From Corynebacterium hylobatis (GTDB taxonomy: Bacteria > Actinomycetota > Actinomycetes > Mycobacteriales > Mycobacteriaceae), in contig NZ_RXHJ01000020.1 in the NCBI RefSeq assembly GCF_003955685.1, forward strand, positions 1 through 46,225: a stretch of DNA of 46,225 nt. The letters are read 5' to 3'. The first letter of the stretch is position 1. The number at the start of each line of letters is the position of its first letter. A program made the translations under genes and the position numbers. The notes under the pieces were generated by a model. It searched no databases and was not told the DNA's origin. It worked only from the letters and a program-made list of their open reading frames with translations. Shown piece after piece: positions 26,543 through 35,089 of the stretch.

Positions 26543-27039
26543 TCAACGGACCTCGAAAAGCACGTCGTCCCCGGCCAGCATGCCCATCGCGCTTCGCGGT
26601 AGAGGACTGACTTCGCCCTGCGCCACGCTTTCTGGTGACAGTGTCACGTCGTCGAAATCAGCGACCTCAAGGGTATAGGCAAAGCGGTTGACCGGAGCAC
26701 CCTCCAAGCTCGCCTCCCAGGAACACACCACGATGGTCCCATCAGGCCCCTGGGGACTGGCCGACACGTGTTCATCGGCTGCAAGTTCCGATACCCCCAG
26801 TATCTCCCCTTCGGAATCCCGCAGGACAACCTCGTCACCGGCGCTGAGCCAGCCGTCAAAATACAAGCACCTTTCCTGACTTACCCGCTGCGTGTCGACC
26901 TGCCCTGAGCGTCCACTCACCGTCACCTGCACAGCGGTGGTCTGTTCCAGGGACCCGCATCCGGGAAAGGCACCGCTGATTGCCGCCAGCGGCTTATCCC
27001 GCAGCGGCCAGGTCGCCCAGCAGGTGGTGTGACAGCCAT
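26543..27039 (-). pseudogene. Probable lipoprotein gene with frameshift in the signal peptide
   Basis: From 26990 downwards the minus strand encodes PLAAISGAF, then PGC with the lipid-accepting Cys codon at 26959-26957, then about 138 residues of secreted-type sequence containing two further Cys (QERCLYF and VVCSWE). This frame has no usable start: a stop precedes it upstream. The natural start is ATG 27039, which follows the preceding stop by one base (TGA-C-ATG), but it reads in another frame and ends at 26923. A single indel between about 26990 and 27035 would join them. The GTG at 26932 could give a leaderless, non-exported 129-residue product. Function unknown. Confidence 0.6.
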
Positions 27040-27040
27040 G

Positions 27041-27340
27041 TCAGACCCCCTCCATAATGTCGACGGGCCGCTCAGAAATCTGACGCAGCTGGAAACCCTC
27101 CGGAAGATCCCTGATCCCGGCCGCAACCACCGCGAGATGAGGAAGCGCCTCGGTTTCCGCCCAGACATGAACCCCGGTAAGGCCGATGAGGCCGGCCACG
27201 GTGATCACCCTGTCGATCACCTCGCGGGCAGTGGCCCCATCTGTCATCCCATCCACATACACAGCCGCGTCTGAATACTCCGCAAGCACATCAAGAGGCA
27301 GGCTTCCCGCACCAGCAAAGATAATTAAACTCTAATACAT
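27041..27340 (-). pseudogene. Unknown protein gene with amber codon at codon 3
   Basis: The frame reads ATG TAT TAG AGT TTA ATT ATC, i.e. M-Y-stop-S-L-I-I-F-A-G-A-G-S, then continues open for about 96 codons to TGA at 27041. The sequence after the stop looks like a true protein start: a beta-strand (LIIFAGAG), helices and VIDRVITVAGLIGLTGVHVW. I do not recognise a family. Translation could restart at GTG 27289, leaving 82 residues. The gene is coupled to the broken lipoprotein gene that follows. An AT-rich upstream stretch with TTGACG near 27345 could hold its promoter. One CAG-to-TAG change would explain the stop. Confidence 0.6.
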
Positions 27341-27934
27341 TCTACGTCAACTAATATTTTATATTCAATTGCTTGTTCTGGAAACGTCACCCGAGAAAGC
27401 CAAGAGGACACCTACCTGGCGTAACGTACAGCTTCAGGCAGGCCCCGCCCCCTGAGCAAGACCCTAGCCAAGAGACCACACTGAAGCGCATAAGGACCCC
27501 TCGCCCTGTTAGATATCTACCCCTTACCGGCAGCTGCAGACACATCGCGCCAAAGGAGTATCGCAACCTTCTTCGGCGTCGTGAAGCGGATAGATACTGG
27601 GGAGATCCGCCAAGATCCGAGGCGGAAAACCCTATCTTTTCGAGGCCTCGAGAGCTCACCCGTAGCGGCGGTACTGTCGCACCACCCAGCGGGTGATTTC
27701 CTCAAGGAAATGGCGATCAAAGACGGTACCCATTGCCCAGCCCGCCATCCGAAGTATGCGTTAGCGTAGCAACTCACCCGCGACCCTCCCCCTTTGTCCA
27801 GGGAGGAAAGTAACGGGGGCACCTCCCGGGGGAGGGGCCCTCGACACATGCACAGTTACTTATTATTTTGATGACAGGTAACCAACAAGCTTGATCAAGC
27901 GGATCCGGGTTCGGGTCCCACAGAGGAGAACCAG
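27341..27934. other. Region without convincing gene upstream of whiB-like gene
   Basis: 594 bp. Open frames of about 100 codons exist on both strands, but they are Arg/Pro/Ser-rich, overlap each other and lack ribosome binding sites. One short frame on the minus strand (27656-27748) has a natural-looking composition: 30 residues containing FDRHFLEEITRWVVRQYRR. A G/C-rich stem (CACCTCCCGGGGGAGG-like) lies near 27820. The stretch could be decayed DNA or a long leader of the WhiB gene. Confidence 0.4.
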
Positions 27935-28294
27935 ATGCCCACGTCCCTGTACTGCACCAGTGAGCCCCATTTCCCTGTGTGGGGTGATTCCGCGCGTCCG
28001 GGTAGCCAGGGAGTTGCTGACGAGAGGGAGGACTGGGTAATCAACGCCAGGTGTCGCCAAGGGGATCCTGAGGAGCTTTTCGTGCGCGGTGCACAGCAGC
28101 GAAAGGCGGTGGCGATCTGCCGACCCTGCCCGGTCCTGAAGCAGTGCCGGGCCGAGGCGCTGGATAAACAGGAGGAATTCGGCGTGTGGGGTGGCCTGAC
28201 GGAACGTCAGCGCCGTGCCCTGCTGCGGCAGAATCCTCAGGTGGAAAATTGGGCGGAGTATCTCGCCGCCGGCGGTGAGCTGCACGGCATCTGA
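27935..28294 (+). CDS. WhiB-family iron-sulfur regulator (WhiB4-like)
   Basis: 119 residues. Cys40, Cys62, Cys65 and Cys71 ligate the [4Fe-4S] cluster, and GVWGGLTERQRRALL (83 onward) is the turn and DNA-binding/sigma-contacting end. ELFVRGAQQRKA and the C-terminal NWAEYLAAGG are closest, from memory, to M. tuberculosis WhiB4 and corynebacterial WhcE, oxidative-stress regulators. An extra Cys7 is present. The ribosome binding site AGAGGAGA is 4-5 nt before ATG. It lies at the edge of the accessory segment, so it may be a core gene bordering it or part of it. Confidence 0.88.
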   Translation: MPTSLYCTSEPHFPVWGDSARPGSQGVADEREDWVINARCRQGDPEELFVRGAQQRKAVAICRPCPVLKQCRAEALDKQEEFGVWGGLTERQRRALLRQNPQVENWAEYLAAGGELHGI

Positions 28295-28542
28295 GTCCAC
28301 GCTACTGCAACCCCCTGGATTATCAATCGCCGGCGACTGACGGGCGGAGGCAGAAGTAGGTGGGGTGATTGGCGCGCACCACGGTACGCGGCCAACCGCG
28401 CTGCCACCGCCTGGATTGAGCGTGAAGTGCGGGTGGGAGACTGCCGTGGACCCATCGCCGTGCGCGGTGTCCAATGCTGTCCAACGCCGGAGGGGAAGGC
28501 ATCCGCCACGCCCGATACCTGCAACGAATTAACGACGCGGTA
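28295..28542. other. Intergenic stretch between whiB-like and DUF3027 genes
   Basis: 248 bp; both flanking genes end here. On the minus strand one frame ends with WPRTVVRANHPTYFCLRPS and another with SIQAVAARLAAYR, which look like scraps of coding sequence but have no start. I see no terminator with a U-tract. Confidence 0.35.
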
Positions 28543-29262
28543 CTAGAAGATCGGATACTCATCGTCGAAGGCATCGGGGGCTTCCTCGATGAGAGTGTCC
28601 GGCGGGGTGTCGGAGTGTGCTCCGCAGCCGTAGGTGGCGTGGACAATGTGGCCGTCCGCCGAGAACTCGTTGGCGCACGCACCGAAGTTCTCCCCCAGCA
28701 CCTCCCCCGCGGGCACGAAGAAGGCGCAGGTGCGGCAGTGCAGGGTCGCCTTCTCCGCGAATTCGCTGTTGGGGCCGTAATCGCCCGTGCGCCAGCGCTG
28801 TCTGGCGTTCTCCAGCCCCTTCTTCGACAGGACGAGACGGCCGTCCTCGGCCTCGGTGAGACGCTCGTCCCCCGGCTCGGGTGGCATGAGGTCGCCGGGG
28901 CCGAGGTCGCCGGGGCGGATCCGGTCGATCCACGGCACCCACTCGGGTGCGCGGAGAGCCTCCCCGGTGGGGGCGGGCACGAGGGCGAGTTCATTGACGG
29001 TGACGTGGCGGGAACCGGAGGCGCAGGCCAGGACGGCATTCCACTCCCAGCCGCTGTAGCCGGGCACATCCGCGGCGAAACGGTGGGTGGCGACGTTCTT
29101 CGTCAGCCCCTGGACCCCGATGTGCTCGCCGACTGGCCCGTCCCCGAGTTCCTCCAGGGCGGTGCGGGCGAGTTCGACGGCGCGGGCGTCGAGAAGCGGA
29201 CTGCGCTGCTGGGCAGATTTCCTGCGACGATGAGAGGAGGACACGCCCCCATTATGGGCCAT
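28543..29262 (-). CDS. DUF3027 protein
   Basis: About 239 residues. The actinobacterial DUF3027 pattern is clear: ALEELGDGPVGEHIGV, then FAADVPGYSGWEWNAVLA, APEWVPWIDRIRPGDLGPGD, and a C-terminal block with CRTCAFFVPAG and a later CANEF and YGCGAHSD, four cysteines that may bind a metal. No function is known. The start is ATG 29262; a CATAAT -10 on the minus strand (29256-29251) 6 nt before GTG 29244 suggests that GTG 29244 could be a leaderless start instead. Divergent from the glutamine cyclotransferase gene. Confidence 0.85.
   Translation of the reverse strand: MAHNGGVSSSHRRRKSAQQRSPLLDARAVELARTALEELGDGPVGEHIGVQGLTKNVATHRFAADVPGYSGWEWNAVLACASGSRHVTVNELALVPAPTGEALRAPEWVPWIDRIRPGDLGPGDLMPPEPGDERLTEAEDGRLVLSKKGLENARQRWRTGDYGPNSEFAEKATLHCRTCAFFVPAGEVLGENFGACANEFSADGHIVHATYGCGAHSDTPPDTLIEEAPDAFDDEYPIF
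29251..29256 (-). promoter_or_regulatory. Candidate -10 element for DUF3027 gene
   Basis: CATAAT on the minus strand followed by 6 nt and GTG 29244; it supports a leaderless start 18 nt inside the annotated coding region. Confidence 0.35.
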
Positions 29263-29281
29263 GTGCGGCATGATGTAACCC

Positions 29282-30055
29282 ATGGGTCTCAGGGAAGCCA
29301 CTGCAACGCTCCTCATATCATCCACTGCAGGTCTCGTCTCCTGCGCGGGGGAACCCGTGGAAGTGGAGCAGCTGGTACCGCGGATCGTGGCGGTCCACCC
29401 CTTCGACGCGAGCAGCTTCACCCAGGGCCTGGAGCTCGAGGAGGGGGGCACGCTGCTGGTGGGCACGGGCGAATACGGGGAATCACGCATCTACCGCACC
29501 ACCCTCGAGGGGCAGGAGCTGGCCTCCGCCGGGTTGGAGCCGGAGCGCTTCGGTGAGGGGATCACCCGTCACGGCGGACACATCTGGCAACTGACCTGGC
29601 GGGGACAGGTGGCGGTCAAACGCGATGCGGACACACTCGAGGAGATCGACCGCGTCCCCTACCCTGGCGAGGGCTGGGGGCTGTGCTCGACCGGGGAGGA
29701 GCTGATCATGTCCGACGGCACCGACACCCTCCGCCGGCTCGACCCCGGGACCTTCGCGGAACTCGACCGATTCCAGGTCACCGCCGACGGTCTCCCGCAG
29801 GAGAATCTCAACGAGCTCGAGTGCGTCGACGGGGACATCTACGCCAACGTATTCCTCACCACCGACATACTGCGTATCGACGCCGACGGCACCGTGACAG
29901 CCGTCATCGACGCCGCCGGCCTGCCCAACAATGCCGAACCCGCCGCCGACCACGTCCTCAACGGAATCGCGCATGTGCCGGGCACCGACCGTTTCCTGGT
30001 CGGTGGGAAACGCTGGCCCGACCTCTACGAGGTCGAGCTCATCCCCGCCCAGTAG
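29282..30055 (+). CDS. Glutaminyl-peptide cyclotransferase-like lipoprotein
   Basis: 257 residues. The N-terminal signal ends in the lipobox LVSC (Cys21), so the mature protein is lipid-anchored outside. The rest is a five-bladed beta-propeller of the plant/bacterial glutamine cyclotransferase family: FTQGLELEEGG, ESRIYR, RFGEGITRHGGHIWQLTWR, NELECVDGDIYANVF and LNGIAHVPGTDRFLVGGKRW are the repeated blade motifs. Such enzymes convert N-terminal Gln to pyroglutamate on secreted proteins. The DUF2771 gene begins 11 nt later, probably in the same transcript. Confidence 0.9.
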   Translation: MGLREATATLLISSTAGLVSCAGEPVEVEQLVPRIVAVHPFDASSFTQGLELEEGGTLLVGTGEYGESRIYRTTLEGQELASAGLEPERFGEGITRHGGHIWQLTWRGQVAVKRDADTLEEIDRVPYPGEGWGLCSTGEELIMSDGTDTLRRLDPGTFAELDRFQVTADGLPQENLNELECVDGDIYANVFLTTDILRIDADGTVTAVIDAAGLPNNAEPAADHVLNGIAHVPGTDRFLVGGKRWPDLYEVELIPAQ

Positions 30056-30066
30056 GATGAGGAGCC

Positions 30067-30609
30067 ATGTCCACCCCCAAGAAGGCGCGGCAGAGGTCGC
30101 TGCTGCAGTTTCTCGCTCTCCTGATCGCCGTGGTGATCATCATCGTCGCGGCGGTCCTCGCCCAGAACTGGTGGAACAACCGGCCCGGCCCCGCCCCGCA
30201 GGACATCACCGTCACGGCCCGCGTGGGTGACACCTCCCTCGAGGTTTCGCCGTACCTCGTGTGTGAGCCCGGCCTGGAGTGTCCGGAGGGTGAGGTGCCC
30301 AACCTGCCGGTGGGCCCGGATGACACTCTGGTGCTGGAGATCCCCGAGCCGATCCACGACCATGACTGGCAGCTGCTGATGATCTACGACGATCCGGCGG
30401 TCAATGACCAGCAGCTGCACGGCCCCTACGACACCGAGCAGGTGGAGATCCCCGGTTCCGTCGACCCGCTGAATGAGGGTGACCCCCGTCCCCGCCTCAT
30501 GATCGTGGAGATCTCCTCCGCCCAGATCGGTCCCGACGCCGAGGGGGAGGAGACCCCCTACGCCACGGTGTGGTCCCTGAGCACCATGGCGGACCCGGCG
30601 GCGGACTAG
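30067..30609 (+). CDS. DUF2771 membrane-anchored protein
   Basis: 180 residues: a basic N-terminus, a membrane helix at about 12-34, then an extracytoplasmic domain with one Cys pair (LVCEPGLECPEG) and an acidic end. The pattern DWQLLMIYDDPAVNDQQLHGPYD is a DUF2771 feature. Actinobacterial and of unknown function. A TAGGAT -10-like element lies 8 nt before the ATG, and GAGGAG overlaps that space, so it can have both a promoter and a ribosome binding site. The 3' end overlaps the cold-shock gene by 4 bp. Confidence 0.85.
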   Translation: MSTPKKARQRSLLQFLALLIAVVIIIVAAVLAQNWWNNRPGPAPQDITVTARVGDTSLEVSPYLVCEPGLECPEGEVPNLPVGPDDTLVLEIPEPIHDHDWQLLMIYDDPAVNDQQLHGPYDTEQVEIPGSVDPLNEGDPRPRLMIVEISSAQIGPDAEGEETPYATVWSLSTMADPAAD

Positions 30610-30989
30610 CTGTCGAGTTCCTTCGCCACGGCGCGCAGGATCTCCGCGACCTGCCGACCGGTCTGGCGGTCGGGGTAGCGTCCGGCGGCCAGGCCCGGCT
30701 GGACCTGGATCTCCAGGACGGTCATGAGGTCCTGGACCAGGCTGCCCAGCTCCTCGGGCTTGCGACGCTGCACGGGTCGACGGCGTGGGGTGTCCAGGAT
30801 CTTCACCCGCAGGGCCTGCGGTCCGCGGCGGCCGGCGGCGAAGTCGAACTCGATGCGCTGGCCGGGGACCAGCTCGTCGACCCCCTCGGGCAGCACCTGC
30901 TTGCCCACGAACACATCCTCATCCCCGGGGTTGGAGACGAATCCGAAGCCCTTATCGGCGTCGTACCACTTCACCTTGCCGATCGGCAC
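30606..30989 (-). CDS. Cold-shock domain protein with C-terminal extension (CspB-like)
   Basis: 127 residues. Residues 1-65 are a cold-shock domain with RNP1 KGFGFV and RNP2-like DVFVGKQ; VKWYDADKGFGFVSNPG is the standard start. The remaining 60 residues, RRRPVQRRKP followed by a helical segment, are an extension found in corynebacterial and mycobacterial CspB relatives. It binds single-stranded RNA or DNA as a chaperone. I start at GTG 30989, which gives the family N-terminus MPIGKVKWYD, rather than the GTG at 30998, which has poor spacing (3 nt) to AAGGAC. Confidence 0.9.
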   Translation of the reverse strand: MPIGKVKWYDADKGFGFVSNPGDEDVFVGKQVLPEGVDELVPGQRIEFDFAAGRRGPQALRVKILDTPRRRPVQRRKPEELGSLVQDLMTVLEIQVQPGLAAGRYPDRQTGRQVAEILRAVAKELDS

Positions 30990-31107
30990 AATGCTCACCT
31001 GTCCTTAGCTGTTGAATAGTGAAGGCGTCAGTATACCCCTCCGGGGTGGGGAGAAGTTATTTCTGCGGGGAGGGGATTCCGGCGGGAAAACAGTAGGCCC
31101 GACGCGA

Positions 31108-31123
31108 TATGACACAAATCACA
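31108..31123. promoter_or_regulatory. GlxR binding site candidate upstream of rpf
   Basis: TATGA-CACAAA-TCACA matches TGTGA-N6-TCACA at 9 of 10 positions. It lies 168 bp before the c-di-AMP riboswitch and about 110-130 bp before the likely promoter around 31225-31240. GlxR is reported to control an rpf gene in C. glutamicum. Confidence 0.6.
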
Positions 31124-31227
31124 TTCGGGGGGCGCGGCGCCTTGAGCTGGGATTTCTGGGGACAATTTTCCGCCCCGCCATGAAATCCATACCAATTCGT
31201 TCGCCTAGCGTGACTGAAACGTTATAA

Positions 31228-32154
<927 letters not shown>

Positions 32155-32167
32155 AAAACCACGTCAG

Positions 32168-32204
32168 AAGCCGCCGACCTCAGCCTGAGATCGGCGGCTT
32201 TTCC
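32168..32204 (+). terminator. Intrinsic terminator after rpf
   Basis: A 10-bp stem, AAGCCGCCGA with TCGGCGGCTT, has an inner CTCAG/CTGAG pairing and is followed by a short T-run (CTTTTCC). It begins 13 nt past the stop. Confidence 0.85.
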
Positions 32205-32220
32205 GCTTTCCCCCTCCAGA

Positions 32221-32263
32221 GACTGATCCCCCGCGCACCAGGAAGGTGCGCGGGGGATCAGTC
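32221..32263. repeat. 19-bp perfect hairpin without U-tract
   Basis: GACTGATCCCCCGCGCACC (32221-32239), loop AGGAA, and exact complement (32245-32263). Neither strand has a T-run after it. It lies between the rpf terminator and the end of the 64-residue gene, so it may terminate that gene's transcription or be a repeated element. Confidence 0.7.
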
Positions 32264-32288
32264 TGCGTCTGGGAAGTGTCCCGGACCC

Positions 32289-32483
32289 CTACTTGTTGAA
32301 GCGGGTGTACGGGTGGACGTAGCCCAGCTCTTCCGCGGGGCGCGGAAGGACCAGGTCGTCACCGTAGGGGCTGGACGCACCAGCCAGGGTGGAGGTAATT
32401 TCGGTCACCACGTGGCCGTCAGTCCGCGGGATGTGCTTCGGCCAGCCCGGATCGACATAGCCCTTCTTCTCAACGTTAGCCAT
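32289..32483 (-). CDS. Small conserved protein of unknown function
   Basis: 64 residues from ATG 32483. The sequence KGYVDPGWPKHIPRTDGH at the start and YVHPYTRFNK at the end look conserved, with an acidic middle. It has no signal or membrane segment. Its position between rpf and the XPB-domain gene corresponds to a small conserved gene in the mycobacterial rpfA-ercc3 region, from memory. A TAGTTT -10-like element on the minus strand near 32505 lies 17 nt before the ATG. Divergent from the next gene. Confidence 0.7.
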   Translation of the reverse strand: MANVEKKGYVDPGWPKHIPRTDGHVVTEITSTLAGASSPYGDDLVLPRPAEELGYVHPYTRFNK

Positions 32484-32525
32484 GGTCTTATTGTTGCAAA
32501 ACTACGGCGGAAAAGTAACTTGAAC

Positions 32526-32545
32526 TGCAACTAAAATCAGTTGCA
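32526..32545. promoter_or_regulatory. TGCAACT inverted repeat over the -10 element of the XPB-domain gene
   Basis: TGCAACT-AAAATC-AGTTGCA, a perfect 7-bp inverted repeat. TAAAAT (32532-32537) within it is a good -10, 10 nt before ATG 32548. Another GTTGCA occurs at 32493-32498 before the divergent gene. Half-sites match those at 34831-34849. Confidence 0.5.
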
Positions 32546-32547
32546 CC

Positions 32548-34806
32548 ATGTCTGCCACCCCCGAAAGCCCCGATTTCCGCACCTGGCTGGCCCAGTGTGA
32601 TGACCGCGAGCTGGCGAATCTGCTCCGTGCCCGCCCCGATGTGGTTCTTCCGCTACCCCCGGGAATCACCCCTCTCGCCGCCCGCCTTGAGCTGCGGGCC
32701 TCCGTGGGCCGGGCCGTGCGCACCCTGAACGCCCTGGAACTGGCGGCCCTGGAGGCGGCCGCCGACCTCGGCGCGGAGCTGGAGCCGGTGGCGACGACTG
32801 ACGTCATCAACCGGGTCTGTGCGGCGACCACCGCCGCCCCGGCCCAGGTGGAACAGGCGCTACGCCGGCTACGGGAACTGGCCCTGTGCTACGGCTCCGG
32901 GCAGTCCCTGCGGATCACTGCGGAGGCCATGGCAGCCCTGCCGCAGGACTGGCAGCTGCTGGATGATGCCCCCGCAGTGATGGAACTGGCGGTGATAGAG
33001 AAGCTGAACCAGCCACAGCGGGCGATCCTGGACACGCTGCTCAACTCAGGAGGGGTGGGTCGCACGAAGCATGCGGCGGTGGACGCCGACCCGGGCCACC
33101 CCGTCCCGCAGCTGATCAATGCCGGGCTGCTCGTACGGGTGGATGCCGGCACCGTGCGGCTGCCCCGGCGGGTACGGGCGCTGCTGCGCGGCGGGGATAT
33201 CACCCAGCGGCCGTTGACGCCCTCGCCCCGGGTGCTGGGGGAGACGCGTGCCGACGACCGGGGGCGCGACCGCGCCGACCACGCCGGCGCGGGGGCGGGG
33301 CTGGAGGTGGCCCGGAACCTCCGGCAGCTCATCGAGCTGCTCGGCGAGAACCCTGCCCCCCTGTTGAAGGAGGGTGGGGTGGGGGTACGCACCGTGACCA
33401 CGCTCGCCCGCGCCTTGAGCGTGGAGGAGGCGGAAGTCCACCGCCTGGTCAGCCTGGGGACCGCGACCGGACTGCTCGGCCGTGGGGAACCGGATCCACT
33501 GCCGGCCGATGATGAGGGGTCCGACTATCTCTCCCCCACCCTGGCCGCCGACGGGTGGTTGGACTCCGACCTGGCCACACGTTGGGTGGCCATGCTCTCC
33601 GGATGGTTGGATTCACCCTGGGCGCCGTGGCTGATCGGCACCCGGGATGAGAAGCGGCAGCCGGTCCGGCTGCTCAGCGACGCCATGAAACGGCCGCACC
33701 TCGCCGAACACCGCCGTCTGCTGGTCACCCGCCATACGCTCGTGGCGCCCGGTGTGGACGTCACGGACGAGCAGATGCGCGACGACCTCTTCTTCACCCG
33801 CCCCGTGGCCGCCACCCTCCTGCCGGAGGAGACCATCTCCGAGATCGTGGCGGAGGCCCGTTGGATCGGCGCTCTGGCGCAGGGGACGGCGACCTCCGTC
33901 CTGCGGGCGCTGCTCGACCCTGCGGCAGACGCTCTCGCCGTGGCCGGGGAGGTCACCCCCAGCACCGTGGAGAGGGTGATCCCGCAGGCCGACATGACGG
34001 TCATGGCCCCCGGTCCCCTGTCGCGGGACCTGCAGACGGAGCTGGACCTCCTCGGGGAGCTGGAGTCCGCCGGGCTGGCCAGCGTCTACCGGGTGACGGA
34101 AACCTCCGTGCGCCGCGCGTTGGACACCGGCCGTACGGCCACGCAGCTGCGGGACTGGCTCACCGACCACTCCCTCGGTGAGGTCCCTCAGTCGATCCTC
34201 TATCTCATCGAGGACGTCGCCCGCCGCCACGGCACCCTGCGGGGTGGGCCGGCGCTGAGCTACCTGCGTTGCGACGACCCCGCGCTGCTCACCGAGGCCG
34301 CCCGCACACCGGCCGCGGAGCGGGTGGCACTGCGGATCATCGCGCCGACGGTGGCGGTGGCGCAGGCGCCCCTGGCGAAGGTCATCGACGAGCTGCGGGA
34401 GGCTGGTTTCCAACCGGTCGCGGAGGACGCCACCGGCGCGGCACTGGACATCCGGCCGAAACCCGCGCGCCTGCCCGCCCCCGACATCCCGGTGAAGGCA
34501 CCGCCGGTGCTCGATGAGTCCCGGATCAGCGCGGCGGTCGCCGCGATCCGCCGGGCGGACGGCGCGAAGGAGGCCGGTACGGCCCACACTGCCCCGGACA
34601 CCCGCACCACCCTGGCGCTGCTGCAGGCGGCGGCGCGGGGCGGGCGGACCGTGACGCTCGGGTTCGTCGACAAGCACGGGCGGGCCATGCACCGCGCGGT
34701 GACCCCCCTGACGGTGACGGGCGGGCAGGTCGACGCCCTCGATGAGGTGAGCGGCCAGGTGCAGCGCTTCATGCTGCACCGCATCACGGAGGTCCTGCTG
34801 GGGTAG
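32548..34806 (+). CDS. XPB/Ssl2-domain helicase-associated protein (Rv0862c-like)
   Basis: 752 residues. It is a large actinobacterial protein with a C-terminal domain related to the XPB/Ssl2 helicase C-terminal region (Helicase_C_3 family): PADMTVMAPGPLSRDLQTELDLL-type sequence in parts, then VYRVTETSVRRALDTGRTATQLRDWL, and an N-terminal winged-helix-like half. It has no Walker A or DEAH motif, so it is not a helicase itself. In M. tuberculosis the counterpart is next to ercc3/xpb; here three to four genes separate them. It presumably works with the XPB helicase in repair or transcription. Confidence 0.85.
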   Translation: MSATPESPDFRTWLAQCDDRELANLLRARPDVVLPLPPGITPLAARLELRASVGRAVRTLNALELAALEAAADLGAELEPVATTDVINRVCAATTAAPAQVEQALRRLRELALCYGSGQSLRITAEAMAALPQDWQLLDDAPAVMELAVIEKLNQPQRAILDTLLNSGGVGRTKHAAVDADPGHPVPQLINAGLLVRVDAGTVRLPRRVRALLRGGDITQRPLTPSPRVLGETRADDRGRDRADHAGAGAGLEVARNLRQLIELLGENPAPLLKEGGVGVRTVTTLARALSVEEAEVHRLVSLGTATGLLGRGEPDPLPADDEGSDYLSPTLAADGWLDSDLATRWVAMLSGWLDSPWAPWLIGTRDEKRQPVRLLSDAMKRPHLAEHRRLLVTRHTLVAPGVDVTDEQMRDDLFFTRPVAATLLPEETISEIVAEARWIGALAQGTATSVLRALLDPAADALAVAGEVTPSTVERVIPQADMTVMAPGPLSRDLQTELDLLGELESAGLASVYRVTETSVRRALDTGRTATQLRDWLTDHSLGEVPQSILYLIEDVARRHGTLRGGPALSYLRCDDPALLTEAARTPAAERVALRIIAPTVAVAQAPLAKVIDELREAGFQPVAEDATGAALDIRPKPARLPAPDIPVKAPPVLDESRISAAVAAIRRADGAKEAGTAHTAPDTRTTLALLQAAARGGRTVTLGFVDKHGRAMHRAVTPLTVTGGQVDALDEVSGQVQRFMLHRITEVLLG

Positions 34807-34830
34807 CTGCACTGCGGGATCGTTGGGTTT

Positions 34831-34849
34831 ATGCAACACCATGTTGCAT
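34831..34849. promoter_or_regulatory. Inverted repeat over the XRE gene start codon
   Basis: ATGCAAC-ACCAT-GTTGCAT, a perfect 7-bp inverted repeat with a 5-bp spacer. Its last two bases are the first two of the ATG at 34848. This is where an autoregulating repressor would bind. Confidence 0.5.
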
Positions 34850-35089
34850 GACTCCGAGAAAACAGCCGAAGAGTCCGATATTTAATCGGGTTCGTGTGCA
34901 GCTGGCTGAACTGATCAATGTCAACCCCCAGACCATCGGCGCGCTCGAGCGCGGTGACCACTCCCCCAGCCTGGACCTCGTCCTGCGGATCTGCGAGACC
35001 TTCGGACTGCCCGTGGAGGCGATCTTCTCCCGCACAGGTTCAACCCGATGTCCGCGGAACTCTACCGACCCACCCAGGAGCTGTCATGA
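34848..35089 (+). pseudogene. XRE-family regulator, frameshifted and with shortened HTH
   Basis: It encodes a short helix-turn-helix protein: NRVRVQ, then NVNPQTIGALERGDHSPSLDLVLRICETFGLPVEAIFSRTG. In relatives NRVR... is followed by a helix and a segment such as AERGWSQAD before LAEL; here about 8-9 residues are missing, so helices 1 and 2 of the HTH are cut short. After IFSRTG the observed GGTTCAAC would read GGTTTCAAC with one more T, giving GFNPMSAELYRPTQELS and a stop at 35089 that overlaps the next start as ATGA. As the sequence stands, the frame runs on to 35132 with an unrelated tail. Relatives typically control the adjacent ABC exporter. Confidence 0.7.

Noticed and set aside
27387..27849. 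Two 90-110 codon frames on the minus strand before whiB
   Set aside because: They overlap each other, are rich in Arg, Ser and Gly, lack ribosome binding sites and resemble no known family.
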